Source: Hyphomicrobiales bacterium (GTDB taxonomy: Bacteria > Pseudomonadota > Alphaproteobacteria > Rhizobiales > Afifellaceae). From it: a stretch of DNA of 6,179 bases. Both the position numbers and the translations under genes were made by a program. The notes under the pieces were generated by a model. It ran no database searches. It worked only from the letters and a program-made list of their open reading frames with translations, and was not told the origin of the DNA. Positions 1 to 6,108 of this stretch are shown here, piece by piece (the stretch's first letter is position 1; each line of letters starts with the position of its first letter). The DNA lies in contig JACCSN010000831.1 in NCBI GenBank assembly GCA_013812985.1, positions 1-6,179 of the forward strand. The letters run 5' to 3'.

Positions 1-2
1 TC

Positions 3-371
3 ATCACGCATGACTTCGACGAGGCGATCCGGCTTGCCGACCGCGTCGCGATCATGAAGGACGGATCGATCGTCCAGATCGGAACTCCGGAAGAGATCGT
101 CTCCGAGCCGGCCGATGCCTATGTGACAGAGTTCACAAAAACAGCACCGCGGGGCAAGCTCATCTCCGCCGCGCGCGTAATGCTGCCCTTGGGTTCGGAG
201 CCGATCCATGCCGAACCGATACCGGGATCCGCGAAAATCGATGAGGTTGCGGCCCGCGTTCTGGAATCAGCGAATGGGATCACCGTGATCGACGACGAGA
301 ACCGTCCCATCGGCCACCTCACCCGCTCGCGCATCATCGAAGTCCTCTTCGCTCCCGCAAGGCCCGCATGA
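3..371 (+). CDS. ABC transporter ATP-binding protein, glycine betaine/proline type, C-terminal part (5' end outside window)
   Basis: This is the last 122 residues of the ATPase subunit of an importer; it hydrolyses ATP at the cytoplasmic face of the membrane to drive uptake. The visible part opens with ITHDFDEAIRLADRVAIMKDG, read as ITHDFDEA (the H-loop with its switch histidine, fragment residue 3) followed by the usual LADRVAIMKDG strand and QIGTPEEI. The Walker A, Q-loop, signature and Walker B motifs lie upstream of the window. After the nucleotide-binding domain comes a tail of about 75 residues whose end (GITVIDDENRPIGHLTRSRII, about fragment residues 91-112) looks like one CBS-type repeat. 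CBS tails are known in ProV/OpuA-type ATPases, where they can sense osmotic or nucleotide state. The stop overlaps the next start as ATGA, so ATPase and permease are probably co-translated. The family call is firm; the substrate (glycine betaine, proline betaine, choline or carnitine) is inferred. Confidence 0.9.
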   Translation: MTHDFDEAIRLADRVAIMKDGSIVQIGTPEEIVSEPADAYVTEFTKTAPRGKLISAARVMLPLGSEPIHAEPIPGSAKIDEVAARVLESANGITVIDDENRPIGHLTRSRIIEVLFAPARPA

Positions 372-2353
372 GCGCCCCGGCCGCAACCGTTTCGATGGGA
401 GCCGGGCGGCGTACGGCGGCGCCGGGCGGCGTTCCCACTGTCGGCTTGATCATCCTGCTGATCGCCGTCGTCGTGTCGGCTGTCTTTCCGTGGGCGATGC
501 AATGGCCGGAAGAATGGACCGTCCCGTTACGGAGCTGGATTACCGCGGCTTTGCACTGGCTTGCACGCGATCTCTCGTTCGGCCTGTTTACGTTCCGCGA
601 CCTCACCCGCGGCATGGCTGCGATTCTCACCTGGCCGCTGGACATCGCGGAAGCCGTACTTTTTGAAGGCTTCAAGCGACAAGGTGTGCCGCCGGTCCCG
701 TGGGTCGCGCTGAGCGGCGGCGCAGTGCTGCTCGGGCATTACCTGGGCGGCCGCCGCCTTGCGCTGCTCGCCGGACTCGCAATGCTCTACCTGGCCATCT
801 TCGGCCTTTGGGCCGATGCCATGCGCACCTTGTCGCTGGTCGTGGTGACCGTGCCCCTGGCCGCGGCGGCCGGGTTGATGCTCGCGATCTTGGCTTTCCA
901 GAGCGCTCGGATGGATCGCGTTCTGCGCGTGTTGTTCGACCTGATGCAGGCCATGCCGCATCTCTCGTACCTCGCCCCGGTCGCCGTGTTTTTCGGTTTC
1001 GGCCCGGTGGCCGCAATGATCGCCAGCGGGCTTTTCGCTCTGGCGCCGATGGCCCGTTGCGTGCTGCTCGGCCTGCGCACGATCCCGAGCAACATCGTGG
1101 AAGCGGGCCTCATGTGCGGCTGCACGCCGCGCCAGCTTCTGTGGCGAACCCAGTTTCCCGCAGCACTCCCTGCCGTACTGATCGGCCTCAATCAGGTCGT
1201 CATGCAGGTGCTCGCAATGGCGGTGATAGCCTCGCTGATCGGAGCCACGGGACTTGGACATCGGCTGCTTGTATCCTTGCAGCAATTGCAACTCGGGAGA
1301 GCCGTGGAGTTCGGCGTCGCCATTGTCCTCATGGCAATCGTTCTTGACCGCTTCACGCAGGCCTGGGCCGCCCGGGCAACCGTCCATCAGATCGATACGT
1401 CATGGCTCGCGCGGCACCGCCATATGGCGGCCTTTCTGGTTCTGCTCGCGGTCGCCTACGCGCTGACGCCGTGGTTCCCGGCCCTGAACCAGCTACCCAA
1501 GAGCGCAACGATTACGACGGCGCCGTTCTGGGACCAGGGGATCCGATGGATTTCCCTGAATCTGGCGGGGCCGCTCTCGGCGTTCCGCGACGGTGCGACC
1601 GTTTACGGACTGCTGCCGACGCGCAACGCCTTTCTGTGGCTGCCCTGGCCTCTGCTCTTGGCCCTTGTCGTTGTTCTCGCCCTGCGGCTCGGAGGCGTCC
1701 GGCTCGCGGTCTTGACCGGATCGCTCATCGTTTTCATCCTCGCAATCGGCCTATGGGAGCCGGCGATGATGACGCTCTACCTTACCACCCTGGCCGTCTT
1801 CATCTGCCTGTTGATCGGGGTCCCGCTTGGTGTCCTGGCGGCGAGGAGGCCGCGTGCCGGGCGCGCCATTCTCACCCTTTGCGACACGCTCCAGACGTTC
1901 CCGTCCTTCATCTACCTGATCCCGGTCATCATGCTGTTCCGGGTGGGCGATCTCGCTTCCCTGATCGCCATCGTGGCCTATGCGATGGTGCCAATCATCC
2001 GCTTCACGCATCTCGGCATCACGCGCATTTCCGTCAACGTCATCGAAGCCGCGACCGCCGCGGGCGCGACGCCGCGGCAACTTCTCTGGAAAGTTCAATT
2101 GCCGCTGTCTATTCCGGAGATCATGCTGGGCGTCAATCAGACGATCCTCATGGCGCTCGCCATGACCGCCATCACGGCTCTGATCGGGTCTCGCGACCTC
2201 GGGCAGGAAATCCTCAAGGCGTTGCCGGAAGTCGATACGGGCCGAGGCCTGCTCGCGGGCCTGTCGATTGCGTTCATCGGAATCGTGGCGGATAGGCTGA
2301 TCAGCGCCTGGATCCGAAAGCGCGGCGCCCGCTACGGCTTCGCGCAGCTTTAA
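368..2353 (+). CDS. Fused two-domain ABC transporter permease, ProW/glycine betaine type
   Basis: This 661-residue integral membrane protein would form the translocation channel for the substrate delivered by a periplasmic binding protein. It contains two homologous permease units in tandem. Each carries the cytoplasmic EAA loop that docks on the ATPase: EAGLMCGCTPRQLLW from residue 245 and EAATAAGATPRQLLW from residue 560. Each loop is followed by a ProW-like segment (QFPAALPAVLIGLNQ and QLPLSIPEIMLGVNQ, then SLIGATGLG and ALIGSRDLG). Hydrophobic segments start both halves (residues 25-44 and about 353-372), and the halves meet near residue 350. Single ProW proteins are roughly half to two thirds this length, so one chain probably replaces a permease dimer. 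The ATG at 368 overlaps the ATPase stop (ATGA), which fixes the start and implies coupling. No binding-protein gene is in the window; it would be expected upstream. The stop is TAA. Function is confident at family level, the exact substrate is not. Confidence 0.92.
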   Translation: MSAPAATVSMGAGRRTAAPGGVPTVGLIILLIAVVVSAVFPWAMQWPEEWTVPLRSWITAALHWLARDLSFGLFTFRDLTRGMAAILTWPLDIAEAVLFEGFKRQGVPPVPWVALSGGAVLLGHYLGGRRLALLAGLAMLYLAIFGLWADAMRTLSLVVVTVPLAAAAGLMLAILAFQSARMDRVLRVLFDLMQAMPHLSYLAPVAVFFGFGPVAAMIASGLFALAPMARCVLLGLRTIPSNIVEAGLMCGCTPRQLLWRTQFPAALPAVLIGLNQVVMQVLAMAVIASLIGATGLGHRLLVSLQQLQLGRAVEFGVAIVLMAIVLDRFTQAWAARATVHQIDTSWLARHRHMAAFLVLLAVAYALTPWFPALNQLPKSATITTAPFWDQGIRWISLNLAGPLSAFRDGATVYGLLPTRNAFLWLPWPLLLALVVVLALRLGGVRLAVLTGSLIVFILAIGLWEPAMMTLYLTTLAVFICLLIGVPLGVLAARRPRAGRAILTLCDTLQTFPSFIYLIPVIMLFRVGDLASLIAIVAYAMVPIIRFTHLGITRISVNVIEAATAAGATPRQLLWKVQLPLSIPEIMLGVNQTILMALAMTAITALIGSRDLGQEILKALPEVDTGRGLLAGLSIAFIGIVADRLISAWIRKRGARYGFAQL

Positions 2354-2414
2354 GCAAGACCGCCCGGCCGGCGCATCCGCTAATCACGCAGTCGCAAAGC
2401 TTACGCCGCCAGCC

Positions 2415-2622
2415 TCACAGCACGAAATCCGACGCATCGATCGCGTCGAGCAGCACTCCCCCGACCAGGATCCAGCCTGTGCCGGCATCCACGACACCTC
2501 GTCCGTCGTTTGCGTGCAGGCGAGCTGGGAGAACGCGGTGAGCCCCACCACACCCGTCAGGTCGAACACGTCGACGCCGTTGGCCAAGCCCCGCACCGCA
2601 TCGAACCCCGCCCCGTCGCGTG
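2415..2622 (-). pseudogene. Relic of the C-terminal end of an RTX/hemolysin-type calcium-binding protein
   Basis: Read on the minus strand, this piece encodes DGAGFDAVRGLANGVDVFDL, continuing TGVVGLTAFSQLACTQTTD. After a one-frame jump near 2495-2503 it continues GVVDAGTGWILVGGVLLDAI and ends DASDFVL plus a TGA at 2415-2417. GAGFDAV resembles the end of an RTX nonapeptide repeat (GGxGxDxUx). The pattern DLTGV...FSQL...TQ...VVDAG...L.GV.L..IDASDF matches the conserved final strands of many secreted calcium-binding proteins, where the extreme C-terminus acts as the type I secretion signal. Only about 65 residues survive, the frame is broken, and the 5' side runs straight into the transposase relic with no start or ribosome site. 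The call rests on motif recognition, not alignment. The gene lies opposite to the flanking transporter genes, so it is not part of that operon. Confidence 0.6.
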
Positions 2623-3163
2623 GAGCGGGTTGAGGGGGAATCGGTTTGGCTCGCTTGTCCAGATTCGGCAGACATATTTGTAGGGCGTTAGGCCTTTGAG
2701 GGTCTTCAGCCTGCGGCCGTAATTGTAGGCTGCGGCGAAGTCGGCGAGATGCCGGCGGAGCTGGTCATGGCTGTCGTAGTGGAAGCGCTGGACGGTCGCT
2801 TCTTTGATGGTGCGGTTCATGCGCTCGACCTGCCCGTTGGTCCAGGGATGCCTGGGCTTGGTGGTGCGATGATCGATGCCGGCCCTGCCGCAGGTGAGTT
2901 CGAAGGCGTGGGCTCGGAAGAGCTCTCCCTTCTCGATGGACTTCCTGATCTCCGGAGCCTCCGGCGCCTGGCGTGGTGAACTGAATGCCGTTGTCGGTGA
3001 GCACGGTGTGGACCTTGTAGGGGATGGCCTTCAGGAGGTGGCGCAGGAAGTCGGCCGAGATGCTCGTGGTCGTCTTCTCGTGCAATTCGACGAAGGCGAA
3101 CTTGGACGTCCGCTCGATGGCGACGAAGAGGTGGAGCTTGCCTTCCGCGGTCCGCACCTCCCT
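2616..3163 (-). pseudogene. IS481-family transposase, truncated and frameshifted
   Basis: This is the catalytic part of a DDE transposase read on the minus strand. The first section (about 3162-2965) reads EVRTAEGKLHLFVAIERTSK, then FAFVELHEKTTT, and reaches HTVLTDNGIQFTTPG, which holds the second catalytic Asp (codon at 2993-2995). The frame then shifts by one base between about 2968 and 2950. The other frame continues APEIRKSIEKGELFRAHAFE, then TKPRHPWTNGQVERMNRTIKE with the catalytic Glu (codon at 2824-2826), and ends LTPYKYVCRIWTSEPNRFPL and NPLH. The first catalytic Asp, normally just before the EVRT strand, and the entire N-terminal helix-turn-helix region are missing. Upstream of 3163 the same frame meets a TGA within a few codons. 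The usual short C-terminus after NPLH is replaced by RTX-like sequence. The protein cannot be active. Known IS481-family transposases have the same block order, so the family call is strong. Confidence 0.88.
2616..3163 (-). mobile_element. Internal fragment of an IS481-family insertion sequence
   Basis: The element is represented only by the internal transposase segment. I could not find terminal inverted repeats at either edge, nor a target duplication joining about 2616 to about 3163. The left edge falls within sequence CCGCTCCACGCGACGGGG, where transposase coding passes into RTX-like coding. The right edge falls a few codons upstream of the EVRT strand, where similarity stops. Loss of both ends suggests deletion or recombination after insertion rather than a clean recent insertion. 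Edges are good to about 10 bases. Confidence 0.7.
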
Positions 3164-3185
3164 ACGATGGCCTCACCGTCATTTT

Positions 3186-3261
3186 TCGCTCCGCCGCCGA
3201 GCGACTAGCGCTGACCTTTCTGCGACGGAGCAATCCGCGATGGTTGCGCCTCCAGCGCTGA
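3186..3261 (+). promoter_or_regulatory. Candidate operator region upstream of the GlxA-like regulator
   Basis: The stretch between the transposase relic and the regulator start (3164-3303) has no gene. It holds an inverted repeat TCGCTC (3186-3191) / GAGCGA (3199-3204) with a 7-base spacer. It also holds two direct copies of AGCGCTGA at 3207-3214 and 3254-3261, 47 bases apart, each containing the palindrome AGCGCT. Repeated short sites ahead of a regulator gene could be operators, but such matches also arise by chance in GC-rich DNA. No T-run follows the hairpin on either strand, so it is not a factor-independent terminator. I could not place a convincing -35/-10 pair. Confidence 0.25.
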
Positions 3262-3303
3262 GCAACTGCTTGCTATGGTGCGCGTTTCCGTGTTCGATCC
3301 CCC

Positions 3304-4377
3304 ATGCGTCGGTCCGATGCCACCCGGGAAATCGGCTTTCTGCTGCTGCCGGGATTTTCGCTGATGTCCTTCGCCTCGGCGGTCGAGCCCCTGAGGTCAG
3401 CTAGGCGGCTGGCCGATGCGCCGCTATAGGGCTGGCGCCTGTTCTCGCCGAATTGCGGCACCATACAGGCCAGCAACGGCCTGGCCGCCGTGCCCGAGGG
3501 GCGGTTGGAGGAGGCGCCCCCGCTCGACGCGCTCATCGTCTGCGCCGGTCTCGGCGTCGCCGAGTTCCGCGACGCGCGCACCTTCGCTGCGCTGCGGCGG
3601 CTCGCCCGGATGGGCGTACATTTGGGCGGCATCTCCACCGGCAGCCTGGTTCTTGCGCGCGCCGGTCTCCTCGACGGCTACAGGTGCACGATTCACTGGG
3701 AGAATCTGGAGGCGTTTCGCGACGAGTTCCCCGATATCGAGGTGACCGGCGCGCTTTACGAGATCGATCGCAGCCGCTTTACCTGCGCCGGCGGCATCGC
3801 CGCGCTCGACCTCATGCACGAAATCATCAGTCGCGACCAAGGCGCCGAGCTGTCCGGCGCAGTATCGGAGCAGTTCGCACACACGCATGTGCGTCTCCCG
3901 GATGAGCCGCAGCGCATGGGCCTGCGCGAGCGCCTGGGGGTGACCAACGCGAAGCTTCTGACCGTGCTGCGGCGGATGGAGGACAATCTGGAGGAACCGC
4001 TGAGGCGCGACGAGCTTGCGGCGGAAGTCGGTATTTCTGTGCGTCAGCTGGAACGTCTCTTCTGTGCTCATCTCGGCCGCACGCCGGGCCATCATTACCT
4101 CGATTTGCGGCTGCGGCGGGCGCGGCTCCTGCTGCACCAGACCTCGCTGACCATCGTCGATGTGGCGGTGGCGTCCGGTTTTGTCTCGGCCTCACATTTC
4201 GCGCGCGCTTATCGGGAGCATTTTGGACGATCGCCCAGCTTGGAGCGGCCGTCGTCGAGCCCCGGCTCCCGAACGCGCTCGCAGGCGAATGGCGAGCCGC
4301 CGCCTGCCGCACGTCCCGGGCCGCGGACCAAGCAGCGGAGCATTGAGCTCCGGCGGAAACCTCCCGCGTTCGGCTGA
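3304..4377 (+). pseudogene. GlxA-family (DJ-1/PfpI plus AraC HTH) transcriptional regulator, interrupted by in-frame TAG
   Basis: If the stop is read through, this is a 357-residue regulator. An N-terminal DJ-1/PfpI-like ligand domain (REIGFLLLPGFSLMSFASAVEPL, about residues 8-30, to about 175) precedes a C-terminal AraC helix-turn-helix domain (about 225-311). The domain shows LEEPLRRDELAAEVGIS, RQLERLF, LRLRRARLLL, VAVASGFVSASHFARAYREHF and GRSP. The nucleophile elbow reads GGISTG (residues 108-113) with no Cys, as expected for non-enzymatic GlxA regulators. The closest characterised relatives by pattern are CdhR and GbdR, which control carnitine and betaine catabolism. Codon 42 (3427-3429) is TAG where the family commonly has Tyr (PL-Y-x-WRLFSP), and the frame is otherwise open on both sides. 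The only usable start upstream is ATG 3304, with no clear Shine-Dalgarno. A GTG at 3490 would restart only after 62 residues of the ligand domain. A Pro/Arg/Ser-rich tail of about 45 residues follows the HTH and is unusual. Confidence 0.82.
3427..3429 (+). other. In-frame amber codon in the regulator gene
   Basis: The codons around this site are CCG CTA TAG GGC TGG CGC. The reading frame before it encodes the start of the DJ-1-like domain and the frame after it continues the same domain without length change, so this is a nonsense substitution rather than an indel. One base change from TAC or TAT (Tyr) would give TAG. Confidence 0.9.
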
Positions 4378-4425
4378 GGGCGCGTTTGCCTCTTTGGCTT
4401 GCCTCGCGATTTTGGCCGAACAAGC

Positions 4426-4445
4426 CGCTTTACGCGTGAAAAGCG
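4426..4445 (+). other. Small inverted repeat in the regulator-synthetase gap
   Basis: CGCTTT (4426-4431) and AAAGCG (4440-4445) form a 6-base stem around an 8-base loop, about 50 bases after the regulator stop and 100 bases before the synthetase start. There is no T-run, so terminator function is unlikely; an operator for the regulator or chance are the alternatives. The rest of the 169-base gap (4378-4546) shows no gene and no clear promoter. Confidence 0.2.
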
Positions 4446-5002
4446 TCGGTCCGCGGCAATCTTCGAACTGAAAAGAAATCGATGCCGTCCGCAGGGACCG
4501 CGGCGACCCAAGCGCGGCAAACCGGCATCCGCAAAGAACTCCAACGATGGACATCGCGAGCATCTTCGAAGCCTCGGTCGAGCGCTATCCCGATCACACG
4601 GCCCTGGTCTATGAGGACCGGCGTTGGACCTACGCCGAATGGCGCGGCCGTGTGCGCCGCTTCGCGCAATCGCTTGCCGATCTCGGCGTGCGCCCTGGCG
4701 ACCGCGTCGCGTTCTACGTGTCCACCTCGGAGAATTCGGTCACCACCTATTTCGCCTGCCAGCCGCTCGGCGCCGTTGCCGTCCCGCTGAACTTCCGCCT
4801 CTCGCCCGGCGAGGTGGCCGAGGTGCTCCAGGATTCCGGCAGCCGCGTTCTGGTCTATGGCCGCTACCTGACCGACAATGCGTTGAAGGTGCTGGAGCGC
4901 CTGAAGAGCGTGCATGACGCGATCTCCTGCGCCTACGACACGGGGAATGTGCCGCACGGGCACCATCATTTCGAGACGCTGGCGGAAGAAACCGTCGATA
5001 GG

Positions 5003-5005
5003 TAG
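5003..5005 (+). other. In-frame amber codon in the acyl-CoA synthetase gene
   Basis: The codons are GTC GAT AGG TAG GAG CCG. The stop sits in a tetranucleotide tandem TAGGTAGG (4999-5006), in the poorly conserved linker just before the phosphate-binding loop. Because the frame is the same before and after, a single substitution is the simplest origin; a pair of compensating indels in the linker cannot be excluded. Confidence 0.88.
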
Positions 5006-6095
5006 GAGCCGCGCCCGTGTCCGTCGGGCGAGCATTTGTCGGCGCTCGTCTATACGAGCGGCACTACCGGACGTCCCAAGGGCGTCATGCACACCCATGC
5101 CAACGACGTCGCCATCGCGATGAACTGCGTGATGGAATACGGGCTGACCCACAGCGACACCGCCCTGCACATCGCGCCGCTTTACCACGTCGGCGGCATG
5201 CAGGCCTTCTTCATGCCGCACCTCTTCGTCGGCGGCACCAACGTCGTGCTCGGGCGCTACGAGGCCGAAAGAACGCTGCAAGTCATCGCCGCGGAGAAGG
5301 CGACGACCCTGTTCGCCGTGCCTACCCAGATCCAGGAGATGCTGTTCCATCCGTCGTTCAAGAACACTAGTACCGCCTCGCTCCGCCTCATCACCACCGG
5401 AGGGGCGGCTATTTCGTCGGCCACGATGGAGCGCGCGCTCAAGGACTTCTGCCCGCGCATATTCAACGGCTATGGCATGACTGAGGCGAGCCTGACGCTT
5501 GTGCTTCGGCCCGACGACGCCCTGCGGAAGCTCGGCTCCTGCGGCAAGCCGACGCTGATCAGCCAGTGCCGCATCATCGCCAACGATCGCAATCGGGACG
5601 TGCCAGTTTCCGAGACCGTGCCGGCCGGGGAAATAGGCCAGCTTATCGTGCGCGGGCCGCAGGTGATGAGCGGTTATTGGAACAAGCCGTCCGAGACGGC
5701 GCAGAAGCTCAGGGCTGGCTGGATCTATACCGGCGACCTCTTCTCCAGGGACGAGGACGGCTTCTACACCTTTCACGGACGCGCCGACGACATGATCGTG
5801 TCGGGAGGCGAGAACGTCTATCCGCGCGAGGTGGAGGAGATTCTCTACCGCTGTCCTGGCGTTCAGGAGGCTGCCGTCGTCGGTCTTCCCGACGTCAAGT
5901 GGGGCTCGGTCATCACGGCGTTCATCGTCCGCAGCGATCCGAACGTCTCGTCTCAGCACATCGATGCCTTCTGCAAGACGAGCGAGGATCTGGCCCCCTA
6001 CAAGCGGCCAAAGCGCTATCATTTCCTCGACGAGTTGCCGACCAATCCAAGCGGCAAGGTGCTCAAGCGGGAGCTGATCGCGACGCACGCGCACG

Positions 6096-6101
6096 AGGAG
6101 G
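6096..6101 (+). promoter_or_regulatory. Strong ribosome binding site for the enoyl-CoA hydratase-family gene
   Basis: AGGAGG lies inside the last codons of the synthetase gene, 7 bases before ATG 6109. It is the best Shine-Dalgarno in the window and fixes the start of the next gene. It would allow the downstream gene to be translated even if ribosomes terminate early in the interrupted synthetase. Confidence 0.75.
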
Positions 6102-6108
6102 CGGCGTG

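Noticed and set aside
527..1387. A 286-codon minus-strand frame opposite the first half of the permease
   Set aside because: Extremely His/Gln/Arg/Glu-rich reverse-frame translation of a membrane protein gene, with no motif or ribosome site.
1402..2295. A long open frame (297 codons) overlapping the second half of the permease gene on the plus strand
   Set aside because: It lies in an alternative frame of a clearly coding permease and is rich in Arg, Pro and His with no domain; it is a shadow.
2354..2414. A GC-rich stretch after the permease as a possible terminator
   Set aside because: It contains the palindrome CCGGCCGG but no longer stem and no following T-run on either strand.
3244..3279. 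A possible promoter for the regulator: TTGCGC at 3244 and TATGGT at 3274
   Set aside because: The spacing of 24 bases is too long for a standard sigma-70 promoter and each box is a weak match.
3424..4137. A 237-codon minus-strand frame opposite the regulator
   Set aside because: The plus strand shows a well-defined GlxA/AraC protein; the reverse frame has no family resemblance.
4999..5006. TAGGTAGG as a 4-base slippage event causing the synthetase stop
   Set aside because: A 4-base gain would shift the frame, yet the same frame is used on both sides; a single substitution is simpler.
4430..6094. A 554-codon open frame on the minus strand opposite the acyl-CoA synthetase
   Set aside because: It is antisense to a gene with clear AMP-binding motifs, has a His/Arg/Asp-rich composition typical of reverse-frame shadows in GC-rich DNA, and shows no recognisable domain. 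It is longer than either sense piece only because of the sense TAG.
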